Origin: Pseudorhodobacter antarcticus
Lineage (GTDB): Bacteria; Pseudomonadota; Alphaproteobacteria; Rhodobacterales; Rhodobacteraceae
NCBI GenBank assembly: GCA_945862435.1
Contig: CAMAXX010000002.1
Span: 103,610-167,609 of the forward strand
Length of the DNA stretch: 64,000 nt
Direction of reading: 5' to 3'
The translations under genes were made by a program, and so were the position numbers. A model generated the notes under the pieces. It made no database searches. It was not told the DNA's origin and worked only from the letters and a program-made list of their open reading frames with translations. Shown here in pieces: positions 54,633-63,265 of the stretch (within the stretch, counting starts at the first letter, position 1; every line of letters begins with the position of its first letter).

Positions 54633-55868
54633 ATGGCATTAAAGTATCAGTCCCTAGAGTTGCAGCGCGCGGCGGGCATGAACCCGGCTCCGAAACTACA
54701 GCATTTCGCCATTTTGAACGCCTTGGATGCGTTGGTGCGTGGCACGCTGATTTCGACAATTCCGATTGCGGTTTATGATGCGTTCGGCTCGGCGCAGGTA
54801 TTATCCACCGTTTATCTGATTGCAGGGATCGTCACTTTGCTGTGGGGGCTGCTGGTGCCGCGCATGACCCATATCTGGCCGCGTGCTTGGGTCTATGTGG
54901 GTGGGACAGCGCTGTATTTGATTTCTATGGCGCTGTTTATCGCGGGCACGGCCGCCACCGTTTCTTTGGGCATTTTGGTGATGGGGATGGCGACCGTCAC
55001 CACCTTTGTGTGCCTGAATGCTTATGTTTTAGATTATGTCCCGCGCGCCGAACTTGGCCGCACGCAAAGCCTGCAAATGGTGTATGCCGCCCTGCCTTGG
55101 GCAATTGGCCCCCTCAGCGGGGTGTGGATGCGCCATGTTTGGGATCCGCTGCCTTTTATCGTTGGGGCGGGTTTGGCGGCATTGCAGATGGGGATTTTCC
55201 TGTATCTGCGGCTGGGCAATGGGCGGCAGATTGCGCGCTCGGTGGGGCCAGCCGCCAACCCTCTGGCCTATCTGGGGCGGTTCTTTGCCCAGCCGCGCCT
55301 GATTGCAGGTTGGTTGTTCGCCGTGATCCGCAGCTGCGGTTGGTGGGTTTACGTGGTGTATTTGCCTGTGTTTTGTATCGAGCAGGGATTGGGAGAAAGC
55401 CTTGGCGGCGCGCTTTTATCCGTTTCGAACGCCGCGCTGCTGATTTCGCCCCTTATGGCCGCTTGGGCGCGGCGCACATCGGTGCGCGTCAGCCTGCGCG
55501 CGGCCCAATCCTATACCGCTGCGTTGTTTATTCTGGCCACCATCACCTCACCATGGCCCTTAGTGGCTGCAGGGTGTTTGTTCTTTGCCTCGTTCGGGCT
55601 GGTGCTGCTGGATGTGGTGGGGGGCTTGCCGTTTATGATGTCGGTCAAACCATCCGAGAGGGCAGAAATGGCCGCCGTCTATTCCAGCTTTCGCGATGTA
55701 TCGGGCATTGCGACACCTGCGGTAGCTTGGGCGGTGCTGTGGGTTGCGCCCCTTGCTTGGATTTTTGCAGCGGCGGGGCTGGGATTTGCGGCATCCTATG
55801 CGATTGCGGCCAAAGTGCATCCGCGACTTGGGGCCGAGCGCCCCTCGCATGGTGGGCAAGTGCCTTAG
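54633..55868 (+). CDS. MFS transporter
   Basis: A 411-residue protein with twelve helices, beginning FAILNALDALVRGTLISTIPIAVYDAFGS and with a charged loop between halves (LRLGNGRQIARSVGPAAN). The interior motif VWMRHVWDPLPFIVGAG and the pattern of the second half are MFS-like, but no substrate signature is recognised. It starts 32 bases after recO. The end overlaps the convergent reductase gene by 4 bases. Confidence 0.85.
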   Translation: MALKYQSLELQRAAGMNPAPKLQHFAILNALDALVRGTLISTIPIAVYDAFGSAQVLSTVYLIAGIVTLLWGLLVPRMTHIWPRAWVYVGGTALYLISMALFIAGTAATVSLGILVMGMATVTTFVCLNAYVLDYVPRAELGRTQSLQMVYAALPWAIGPLSGVWMRHVWDPLPFIVGAGLAALQMGIFLYLRLGNGRQIARSVGPAANPLAYLGRFFAQPRLIAGWLFAVIRSCGWWVYVVYLPVFCIEQGLGESLGGALLSVSNAALLISPLMAAWARRTSVRVSLRAAQSYTAALFILATITSPWPLVAAGCLFFASFGLVLLDVVGGLPFMMSVKPSERAEMAAVYSSFRDVSGIATPAVAWAVLWVAPLAWIFAAAGLGFAASYAIAAKVHPRLGAERPSHGGQVP

Positions 55869-56872
55869 ACGCGGCCGTTTGCCACCAGCCATTCGGCACT
55901 GGCGCGCAGGGCCCCGTCGGGCGAGATAAAGCGCATATCCAAATCTTTGCGCGCGCGCGCGTTGGACACATGATGTGCCTGCCCAAGACTGGGTAGAATG
56001 GCGCGAATATCTGGGTCGAACATGGCCAACAGACGCAGCACAAATTTGGGTGCAACACGCCTTGTAATTTTGCGGGCAGGATAGGCCGCCTTTAGCACGC
56101 GCGCCATATCGGGCATCGACATCACACCCGCCGTGCAAGGTATGCGGCGACCTGCGGTTTGGGGGCGTTCCAGCGCGCGCAGATGCGCCTCGGCCACATC
56201 GCGCACATCGACGCAGCTAAAGGAAACCATTGGCAGCATCGGATCGCGTCCGCGCAGCAGACGGGCTACGATAGAGATAGAACTGCCAAAATGCCCGTCT
56301 AGCGGCGGGCCAATCACAAGTCCGGGGTTGATCGTGGTCAGTGCTATGCCGTGCGGGGCTGAAAGCTCCCACGCCGCGCGTTCGGCTAAGGTTTTGCTTT
56401 TGGCGTAGGCCGTGGTATCTGGGGCGTCCAAATTGCACCAATCGGTTTCGTCCTGCATCCCGCGTTTGTAGGTGTCGATGATGGCGACCACAGACGAGGT
56501 AAAAATAACGCGCTTTACCCCTGCCGCGCCAGCGGCGGCTATGGCGCGCCGAGTTCCCTCGACTGCGGGGCGGATCAGATCATCTTCGTCTATGGGGTTG
56601 GCAATGGGAAAGGGCGATGCGCTGTGAATAAGGGCAGTTGCGCCCGCCATCGCCGCGCCCCAATTGTCATCACGCGTCAGGTCAAGCTGCACGAAAGACA
56701 GACGGCCTAGGCCGCTGTTATCAAGATGCTGGCCAAGGGCTGCGCGCACTTCGCTCGCGCGCGACACATCGCGCAAGCTGCCGCGCACGCTGTGGCCAGA
56801 TGCCAACAACTTCAGCGCGATATGCTTGGCAATAAAGCCTGAAATGCCCGTCAGAACGACCGTCTCGCCCAT
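55865..56872 (-). CDS. NAD(P)-dependent epimerase/dehydratase (dihydroflavonol-reductase-like)
   Basis: An extended SDR protein: VVLTGISGFIAKHIALKLL is the nucleotide loop (GxxGxxA), ALIHSASPF and the catalytic Tyr/Lys in TTAYAKSKTLAERAAWEL follow, then LTTINPGLVIGPPL. This resembles aldehyde/ketone reductases of the dihydroflavonol reductase group; the substrate is unknown. The ATG at 56872 has AAAGGGG upstream; GTG two codons earlier is possible. It follows mcd on the same strand. Confidence 0.88.
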   Translation of the reverse strand: MGETVVLTGISGFIAKHIALKLLASGHSVRGSLRDVSRASEVRAALGQHLDNSGLGRLSFVQLDLTRDDNWGAAMAGATALIHSASPFPIANPIDEDDLIRPAVEGTRRAIAAAGAAGVKRVIFTSSVVAIIDTYKRGMQDETDWCNLDAPDTTAYAKSKTLAERAAWELSAPHGIALTTINPGLVIGPPLDGHFGSSISIVARLLRGRDPMLPMVSFSCVDVRDVAEAHLRALERPQTAGRRIPCTAGVMSMPDMARVLKAAYPARKITRRVAPKFVLRLLAMFDPDIRAILPSLGQAHHVSNARARKDLDMRFISPDGALRASAEWLVANGRV

Positions 56873-56922
56873 AGTCACCCCTTTTTACTCGCCCTACAGG
56901 CATAAAAGGGGGAAATGGAAAG

Positions 56923-58587
56923 TCAATCCAAAAGACGGCGCGCAATCACCTGAGCTTGAATTTCTGCCGCGCCTTCAAAAATGTTCAAAATGCGGGCATC
57001 GCACAGGATACGCGAGATTTTGTATTCCAGCGCGAAACCATTGCCGCCATGGATTTGCAGCGCGTTATCCGCCGCCGCCCAAGCCACCCGCGCGCCCAAC
57101 AATTTAGCCATTCCGGCCTCTAGATCACAGCGCTTGCCGGCATCTTTTTGACGGGCCGAGAAATATGTCAATTGGCGGGTGAGCATAATCTCTACCGCCA
57201 TCATCGCCAATTTGCTGGCCACGCGGGGGAATTGTGACAAGGCTTTGCCAAATTGCTTGCGCGACTGGGCATAATCCAGCGCCACCTCTAACGCCGATTG
57301 CGCCACGCCCACTGCGCGGGCGGCGGTTTGAATGCGGGCTGATTCAAACGTTTGCATCAACTGCTTAAAACCCTGCCCCTCTACCCCGCCCAAGAGGTTC
57401 TCGCGCTTGACGTGAAATCCATCAAAGGCCAGCTCGTATTCCTTCATGCCGCGATAGCCCAGCACCTCAATCTCGCCGCCTGTCATGCCAGCGGTTGGAA
57501 ACGGGGCCTCGTCGGTGCCTGGTGTTTTTTCGGCCAGAAACATCGACAGACCGCGATAGTCGGTCGTGTTCGGGTCAGTGCGGGCAAGCAAGGTCATCAC
57601 ATGGGTGCGGGCGGCGTGGGTGATCCATGTTTTGTTGCCCGTGATGGTATAGCCATCCTCTCCCAGCACCGCGCGGGTGCGAAGTGCGCCCAAATCGCTG
57701 CCCGTGTTAGGTTCGGTAAACACTGCCGTTGGCAGAATTTCCCCGCTGGATAGTTTGGGCAGCCAATGCGCCTTTTGCGCATCTGTTCCGCCGCACAAGA
57801 TCAACTCGGCCGCAATTTCAGTGCGGGTTCCCAGCGATCCAACGCCGATATACCCGCGCGACAGCTCTTCCGACACCACAACCATCGATTCCTTTGACAT
57901 GCCAAAGCCGCCAAATTCTTCTGGGATGGTCAGGCCGAAAACGCCCATTTCGGCCAGCTCGGTGATGATCTCCATCGGGATCAACTCGTCCTTTAGGTGC
58001 CAACCATGGGCGTGCGGGATAACTTTGTCATCGGCAAAGCGGCGGAATTGGTCGCGGATCATGTCCAGTTCTTCGCTAAGGCCGACATTGCCAAATGTGG
58101 CGCGGCCATGGTTGTCTTGCATCAGTTCCGCCAGCGCCATGCGGGCGGCATTGGTGTTGCCATTGGCAATCAGTTGCGCGCTAGCCGCGCTTGGGGCCGC
58201 GCTGATGCCCATATCGGACAGTCGGATCATTTCGCCCTGCGACATTGGGATGCCACCGAAGATTTGCGCCAAATATTCGCCAAAGGCGATTTGATGGATC
58301 ACGGATTCCATTTGCCCAAATTGGCCAGTCCCCGCCAACGCCTCGGCCCAAGCCTGCATTTGGCGCAGCGCCTCGGTATAGGTCGCCAGCCACGCCACAC
58401 CATGCGCAGCGGTCTGGTGCGCTTCAAGCAGCGCAGCGTCAGGCTTGCCCGCAGGCGCGCAGGCCGCGCGCAGGGCGGCAATGCCAGATGCCAGCACCGC
58501 ATCGGCATCCTGCAAGGCGCGGGCGGTGGTGGACAAAAGATCATCCATCAAAAAGCTGCGGGGCATAGGCTGTCCATCATGCGGCAT
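56923..58587 (-). CDS. mcd: (2S)-methylsuccinyl-CoA dehydrogenase
   Basis: An acyl-CoA dehydrogenase with an unusual ~150-residue N-terminal extension (LLEAHQTAAHGVAWLATYTEALRQM ... QIAFGEYLAQIFGGIPMSQGEMIRL), which marks methylsuccinyl-CoA dehydrogenase of the ethylmalonyl-CoA pathway for C2 assimilation. The core has FTEPNTGSDLGALRTRA (FAD/substrate site), RGMKEYELAFDGFHV, and the C-terminal QIHGGNGFALEYKISRILCDARI. Length 554 fits Mcd. A perfect palindrome lies 40 bases upstream. No other pathway gene is in the window. Confidence 0.88.
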   Translation of the reverse strand: MPHDGQPMPRSFLMDDLLSTTARALQDADAVLASGIAALRAACAPAGKPDAALLEAHQTAAHGVAWLATYTEALRQMQAWAEALAGTGQFGQMESVIHQIAFGEYLAQIFGGIPMSQGEMIRLSDMGISAAPSAASAQLIANGNTNAARMALAELMQDNHGRATFGNVGLSEELDMIRDQFRRFADDKVIPHAHGWHLKDELIPMEIITELAEMGVFGLTIPEEFGGFGMSKESMVVVSEELSRGYIGVGSLGTRTEIAAELILCGGTDAQKAHWLPKLSSGEILPTAVFTEPNTGSDLGALRTRAVLGEDGYTITGNKTWITHAARTHVMTLLARTDPNTTDYRGLSMFLAEKTPGTDEAPFPTAGMTGGEIEVLGYRGMKEYELAFDGFHVKRENLLGGVEGQGFKQLMQTFESARIQTAARAVGVAQSALEVALDYAQSRKQFGKALSQFPRVASKLAMMAVEIMLTRQLTYFSARQKDAGKRCDLEAGMAKLLGARVAWAAADNALQIHGGNGFALEYKISRILCDARILNIFEGAAEIQAQVIARRLLD

Positions 58588-58626
58588 AGGAAGGCTTTCA
58601 ATTTAGGGCGCGATTCTGCAACTGCG

Positions 58627-58643
58627 AAAGGGTTAGACCCTTT
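58627..58643 (-). promoter_or_regulatory. palindromic operator candidate of mcd
   Basis: AAAGGGT-TAG-ACCCTTT is a perfect 7-3-7 inverted repeat 40-56 bases before the mcd start, next to a TATAAT-like stretch (58643-58648). The spacing suits a promoter-overlapping regulator site. Confidence 0.5.
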
Positions 58644-58767
58644 ATAATCGCCGCGCAATAACATTTCTTCAGTGATGCTATTTGCGTTCTAAAATGTCGC
58701 AGACGATTGCGCGCGCCCCCCTCGCCTTCGCCAGCGCTGGGCGGTACACTGCGCAAAGCGAGGCGGA

Positions 58768-59535
58768 ATGGGCGAACTTATTTCTTCAATTGGCGGGCAT
58801 GGTCTGGGCTTGGCGCTGGCCGTGACGCTGCTGGCTGGCTTTGTCAAAGGCGCGGTGGGCTTTGCGATGCCACTTATCATGATGGGGGCGTTTTCCAGCT
58901 TTTTGCCGCCAGAGATGGCGCTGGCGGGTCTGGTGCTGCCCACGCTGACCTCGAACATCTCGCAGGCGTTTCGCCAAGGCTGGCGGCCTGCGCGGGATAC
59001 GGCGCGCAAATACTGGCGGATATTGGCGGCGACTGTAGCGTTCATCCCGATCTCGGCGCAGTTTTTCTGGGCCATTCCGCAGGGTGTTTTTTTGCTGCTG
59101 CTGGGCGTGCCAATTACCGCCTTTGCGGCTGCGCAATTGGCTGGCCTGCCGCTGGCGATCAAGCTGCAGCACCGCGCGCGGGCCGAATGGGTTTCGGGCA
59201 TCATCGGCGGGATTTATGGCGGTGTGTCGGGTATTTGGGGCCCGCCGCTTCATGTCTATTTGCTGTCCACCAAAACCAGTAAAATTGAAACCTTGCGCGT
59301 GCAGGGGGTGGTGTTTCTGATTGGCGCATCTGTGCTGCTGGGCGTGCATCTGCAATCGGGGCTGCTGGACGCATCGCGGCTGACCTTTTCGGCCCTTTTG
59401 GTGCTGCCTGCCCTGATCGGCCAAGCTATTGGCTTTGCCCTGCAAGACCGCCTTGACCAATCCCGCTTTCGCCGCGCAACGCTGGTGTTGCTGGTGCTGA
59501 CGGGGCTAAACTTGATCCACCAAGCGCTGATCTAA
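58768..59535 (+). CDS. TauE/SafE-family membrane exporter
   Basis: A 255-residue membrane protein with eight helices. The two TauE/SafE repeats are LLAGFVKGAVGFAMPLIMMGAFSSFLPPEMALAG and SGIIGGIYGGVSGIWGPPLHVYLLS. Members move sulfite, sulfoacetate or other organic anions outward; the substrate is not readable. It is divergent from mcd with a 180-base gap. Confidence 0.92.
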   Translation: MGELISSIGGHGLGLALAVTLLAGFVKGAVGFAMPLIMMGAFSSFLPPEMALAGLVLPTLTSNISQAFRQGWRPARDTARKYWRILAATVAFIPISAQFFWAIPQGVFLLLLGVPITAFAAAQLAGLPLAIKLQHRARAEWVSGIIGGIYGGVSGIWGPPLHVYLLSTKTSKIETLRVQGVVFLIGASVLLGVHLQSGLLDASRLTFSALLVLPALIGQAIGFALQDRLDQSRFRRATLVLLVLTGLNLIHQALI

Positions 59536-59566
59536 CTGCGCTGCACCGAACTTTATGGCACCCGCG

Positions 59567-59920
59567 TTATTCCATTGGTGCAGGAATTTTTGGCGCGCTA
59601 GCGCGGCGCAGAAAATGGGCGTGCAGCGCAACCCCTGCGCCCGCCAGCGCGATCATTGCCATGCCAATAAGGGACATCGCATCAGGGATATGGCCAAACA
59701 CCAGCCAAGGGCGGTTGACCCGCAGCATTGCGCGGCCCTGGCGCGGGCCAAAAAGGGCAACGATCAGGCCTAAATTGATGCCATAGCGCAGCGCCATCAC
59801 CAAAGGCACGGCATACAGCATGGTCAGGTGTTTGCTGGCCACATCTCCAATGGCAAACAGCATCACCGCCGCTGTGATAAGCCCAATCCCCATCAAAGGC
59901 CGCGCAGGTTGATGGCTCAT
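59567..59920 (-). pseudogene. internally deleted DMT/EamA transporter
   Basis: The 117-residue frame begins as a normal EamA protein (ARPLMGIGLITAAVMLFAIGDVASKHLT, VMALRYGINLGLIVALFGPRQGRAMLRVNRPWLV). At about residue 75 it jumps to the end of the family: FGHIPDAMSLIGMAMIALAGAGVALHAH, equivalent to the FGHFLFGED...GTAIIIASG tail of the third transporter at 8617. About 190 central residues are missing, but the frame is kept. It is probably a relic, or less likely a three-to-four-helix mini-protein. The start MSHQPARP follows AAAGGAT. Confidence 0.75.
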
Positions 59921-60097
59921 AAACATATCCTTTAGTCCATATTTTTTGAAAATTTGATGCAGAATAATTTCCATTTTCGCGCTGAAATTATCCCTTAATT
60001 ACTTTTTGTACAGCCTGGAAAAATATATTAGCCCAAAGAGCTTTTGCGCACGTGGGTGCGTCTGCGCAACGTTGTATGGCGTTTAAGTCTGGGGTGA

Positions 60098-60883
60098 ATG
60101 GTGATGGCTAGTCGAATGCGGGTGCTCGCGCTGAAGGCGTCAGGTGCTGCGGTTAAGTCAATCTATGTGTTTGGATGCCGCAATTCGGGAACGAATTATG
60201 TAAACAGCCTCATCATGAGCAACTGTGGCACTTCTGAGGGCTGCAGTCTATACGACCCTCAAAACAAAAACCATTTTGGCTGGAAACATGGGTTCCCCAT
60301 GATGATCGCCGCGCCGCGTGACGTTTTGACAATTGCTGTCCACCGCGAGCCGATAGCCTGGCTGCACAGCATGAACCGCACCCCGTGGCACGCAGCGTAC
60401 CATTTGCGCGATGTGCCGTTTTCGCAATTTATCCGCAGTGAGTGGATGTCGATCATTAATGACGTGGGGTTTGGCATCACCCCAGATAGTCCATTATGGC
60501 ACAACGAACTTTTGTCCGATCGCGACCCGCTGACGGGCCTTCGATTTGCCAATGCGATGCAGTTGCGCAATTCAAAAAATCGCGGCTTTTGCGGCCTAGA
60601 TCACAAGTGTGACGATGTCTTGCGCGTCAATTACGAAACCGTCCTTGCCGATCCTGAAGGGTTTTTGGATGGTGTTTGCACGGCCTATGGCCTACTTCGC
60701 AAGCGCAATTTCGATCCTGTTCTGTATGATCGCGCCACGCCTGGCCGCGGCCTGTTCCAAGCTAAGGAAGTCCCGCATGTTTCAGAAATGGACTTGGATT
60801 TCATCCGCGACCAGCTCGATATGCACCAAGAAAACAACTTGGGCTACGAATTGCCAATGCCAGCGCGCCTTTACGCTGCATAA
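60098..60883 (+). CDS. sulfotransferase-like protein
   Basis: A 261-residue protein with a nucleotide-loop-like N terminus, SIYVFGCRNSGTNYVNSLI, near residue 20, and VHREPIAWLHSMNRTPWH further on; both resemble the PAPS-binding loop and 3'-phosphate-binding R/S element of sulfotransferases. The C-terminal half is helical (VNYETVLADPEGFLDGVCTAYGL). It is not a close match to any named family. The region before it (59921-60097) is AT-rich, and the gene sits alone between a broken transporter and the rimP operon, so horizontal gain is likely. Confidence 0.65.
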   Translation: MVMASRMRVLALKASGAAVKSIYVFGCRNSGTNYVNSLIMSNCGTSEGCSLYDPQNKNHFGWKHGFPMMIAAPRDVLTIAVHREPIAWLHSMNRTPWHAAYHLRDVPFSQFIRSEWMSIINDVGFGITPDSPLWHNELLSDRDPLTGLRFANAMQLRNSKNRGFCGLDHKCDDVLRVNYETVLADPEGFLDGVCTAYGLLRKRNFDPVLYDRATPGRGLFQAKEVPHVSEMDLDFIRDQLDMHQENNLGYELPMPARLYAA

Positions 60884-60931
60884 GCGGGCTTGCGCAGCGC
60901 GCCGCTTGCGCGTATAGACACGCCAACAGCG

Positions 60932-60954
60932 GCGTCTGGGTCCAAACCAGACGC
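60932..60954 (+). promoter_or_regulatory. first hairpin of the rimP-nusA leader
   Basis: GCGTCTGG (60932-60939) pairs perfectly with CCAGACGC (60947-60954) over a 7-base loop. It is not followed by T residues and lies just upstream of a true terminator hairpin, an arrangement seen in attenuated leaders. Confidence 0.6.
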
Positions 60955-60969
60955 TACCGAAAGATCCGC

Positions 60970-60993
60970 GCGGGCCTGCTGGCCCGCTTTTTT
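60970..60993 (+). terminator. intrinsic terminator/attenuator directly before rimP
   Basis: GCGGGCC (60970-60976) pairs with GGCCCGC (60981-60987) on a TGCT loop, followed by TTTTTT. The T tract ends 4 bases before the AAAGG ribosome site of rimP. No promoter fits between it and the gene, so transcription of rimP must read through it. Confidence 0.88.
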
Positions 60994-61007
60994 ATTTAAA
61001 GGCCCCA

Positions 61008-61628
61008 ATGTCAGACCTGATCGCCAAAACCGCTATGGATCGCCGCTTGGCCGATATCATCATTCCCGTGATCGAGGGGCTGGGGTTTGAACTGGTGCGC
61101 ATTCGCCTAATGGGCGGGCAAATCCGCACGCTGCAAATCATGGCCGACCGCCCCGATGGCGGCATCGAAGTGGATGAATGCGCCGCAATTTCTACCGCTG
61201 TCTCTGCCGTGATGGATGTGGAAGACCCGATCGAGGAAAACTATATCTTTGAAGTCTCCTCTCCCGGCATTGACCGCCCTTTGACGCGGCTGAAAGATTT
61301 CGAGGCGTGGAAAGGCTGGGAAGCCCGCCTTGAGACGACCGAATTGATAGATGGTCGCCGCAGGTTCAAGGGAATGCTGGCGGGCGTCGAAGGCGACGAA
61401 GTGCTGATCGAAATCGAAGAGGGCAAAGAAACTCTTACGATTGGTCTGCAATTTGACTGGCTGTCAGATGCCAAGCTGATTTTGACCGATGATCTGATCG
61501 CAGAAATGCTGCGTCAGAAAAAGGGCAGCGGCCAGACCAGCGATAACGAGATCGACGAAACCCAATTTGACGAAATTGAAACCGATGCGGGCGATGATGA
61601 CGACATCGCGCCAGTTGCAAAAAACTAA
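61008..61628 (+). CDS. rimP: ribosome maturation factor RimP
   Basis: Needed for 30S assembly. The N-terminal domain ([45 protein letters not shown]) and [24 protein letters not shown] are the family core, followed by the SH3-like domain. The C-terminal tail (about 40 residues) is strongly acidic ([21 protein letters not shown]). It heads the rimP-nusA-ylxR-infB operon. Confidence 0.96.
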   Translation: MSDLIAKTAMDRRLADIIIPVIEGLGFELVRIRLMGGQIRTLQIMADRPDGGIEVDECAAISTAVSAVMDVEDPIEENYIFEVSSPGIDRPLTRLKDFEAWKGWEARLETTELIDGRRRFKGMLAGVEGDEVLIEIEEGKETLTIGLQFDWLSDAKLILTDDLIAEMLRQKKGSGQTSDNEIDETQFDEIETDAGDDDDIAPVAKN

Positions 61629-61642
61629 GCGGGAGAAGACCT

Positions 61643-63241
61643 ATGGCGATTACCTCGGCAAACCAGCTGGAACTGTTGCAAACCGCCGAAGCGGTGGCAC
61701 GCGAAAAGATGATCGACCCCGATCTGGTGATCGCGGCTATGGAAGACAGCCTCGCGCGCGCAGCAAAGTCGCGCTACGGCGCGGATATGGACATTCGCGT
61801 GGCGATTGACCGCAAAACAGGCCGCGCAACCTTTACCCGCGTGCGCACAGTGGTCGAAGATGACGCAGTGGAAAACCACCACGCGCAGCTAACGGTCAAG
61901 CAGGCCAAGGATTATCTGAAAGAGCCTACCATCGGCGATGAAATCTCTGATGAAGTGCCGCCCGTGGAACTGGGCCGCATTGCCGCACAAAGCGCCAAGC
62001 AAGTTATCTTGCAAAAGGTGCGCGAGGCCGAGCGTGACCGCCAATACGAAGAATTCAAAGACCGCAAGGGCACCATCATCAACGGCCAAGTCAAGCGCGA
62101 AGAATACGGCAATATCATTGTCGATATCGGGCGCGGCGAGGCGATTTTGCGCCGTAACGAAAAAATTGGCCGCGAATCCTACCGTCCCAATGACCGCATC
62201 CGCTGCTATATCAAAGACGTGCGCCGCGAGGCGCGCGGCCCGCAAGTGTTCCTGTCGCGCACCGACCCCCAGTTCATGGCCGAACTGTTCAAGATGGAAG
62301 TGCCCGAGATTTACGATGGCATCATCGAGATCAAGGCCGTTGCCCGCGACCCAGGTTCGCGCGCCAAAATCGCCGTCATTAGCCATGACAATTCCATCGA
62401 TCCCGTGGGTGCCTGCGTGGGTATGCGCGGTTCGCGCGTGCAGGCCGTTGTAGGCGAATTGCAGGGTGAGAAAATCGACATCATTCCCTGGAACAGCGAT
62501 CAGGCGACCTTCCTTGTGAACGCATTGCAGCCTGCCGAAGTGTCCAAAGTGGTTATCGACGAAGAGGCAGGCAAGATTGAAGTGGTCGTGCCAGACGAGC
62601 AGTTGTCCTTGGCTATTGGCCGGCGCGGTCAAAACGTGCGCCTTGCCAGCCAGTTGACGGGCCTTGATATCGATATCGTTACGGAATCGGACGAATCGGC
62701 CCGCCGCCAAGCCGAATTTGCCGAACGCACTCAACTGTTCATGGATACGCTGGATGTGGACGAAATGATGGCGCAACTGCTTGTCGCCGAAGGCTTTACC
62801 AATTTGGAAGAAGTGGCTTATGTCGAAGTGGACGAGCTTTTGTCCATCGACGGGTTCGACGAAGGCACCGCAGGCGAATTGCAGGCCCGCGCGCGCGATT
62901 ATCTAGAGGCGGCCAGCAAAAAAGCTATGGAAGCCGCCCGCGCACTGGGCGTTGAAGACAGCCTTGTCGAGTTTGAGGGCCTGACCCCGCTTATGTTAGA
63001 AGCTTTGGGCAAGGACGGCATCAAAACGCTCGAAGATTTCGCCACTGTGGCCGATTGGGAACTTGCTGGCGGCTGGACAACCGTGAAAGGCCAGCGAGTC
63101 AAGGATGAGGGCGTTTTGGAAAAGTTCGATATGTCATTGGAAGAGGCGCAAACCCTTATCATGACCGCCCGCGTCATGCTGGGCTGGGTTGACCCAACCG
63201 AGATGGAAACATCGCAAGAAGAACAGGAGGCCGAGGTCTGA
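61643..63241 (+). CDS. nusA: transcription elongation factor NusA
   Basis: Controls pausing, termination and antitermination. Domains in order: N-terminal RNAP-binding domain (MIDPDLVIAAMEDSLARAAKSRYG), S1 (GTIINGQVKREEYGNIIVDIGRGEAIL), two KH domains (DPVGACVGMRGSRVQAVVGELQGEKIDI; LAIGRRGQNVRLASQLTG), and two C-terminal acidic helix-hairpin-helix repeats (residues ~360-520). Length 532 is typical. It sits 14 bases after rimP. Confidence 0.98.
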   Translation: MAITSANQLELLQTAEAVAREKMIDPDLVIAAMEDSLARAAKSRYGADMDIRVAIDRKTGRATFTRVRTVVEDDAVENHHAQLTVKQAKDYLKEPTIGDEISDEVPPVELGRIAAQSAKQVILQKVREAERDRQYEEFKDRKGTIINGQVKREEYGNIIVDIGRGEAILRRNEKIGRESYRPNDRIRCYIKDVRREARGPQVFLSRTDPQFMAELFKMEVPEIYDGIIEIKAVARDPGSRAKIAVISHDNSIDPVGACVGMRGSRVQAVVGELQGEKIDIIPWNSDQATFLVNALQPAEVSKVVIDEEAGKIEVVVPDEQLSLAIGRRGQNVRLASQLTGLDIDIVTESDESARRQAEFAERTQLFMDTLDVDEMMAQLLVAEGFTNLEEVAYVEVDELLSIDGFDEGTAGELQARARDYLEAASKKAMEAARALGVEDSLVEFEGLTPLMLEALGKDGIKTLEDFATVADWELAGGWTTVKGQRVKDEGVLEKFDMSLEEAQTLIMTARVMLGWVDPTEMETSQEEQEAEV

Positions 63242-63265
63242 TTTCAGACCTCGGATGAGCAAACC

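Noticed and set aside
54842..55996. 384-codon forward frame inside the MFS gene
   Set aside because: It is a frame-shifted shadow of a clear twelve-helix transporter, and its translation is rich in Cys, Gly and Arg without hydrophobic helices.
60884..60993. tRNA upstream of rimP, as in enterobacteria (metY)
   Set aside because: The hairpins do not fold into a cloverleaf and no T-arm or anticodon arm is present; they fit a leader plus terminator instead.
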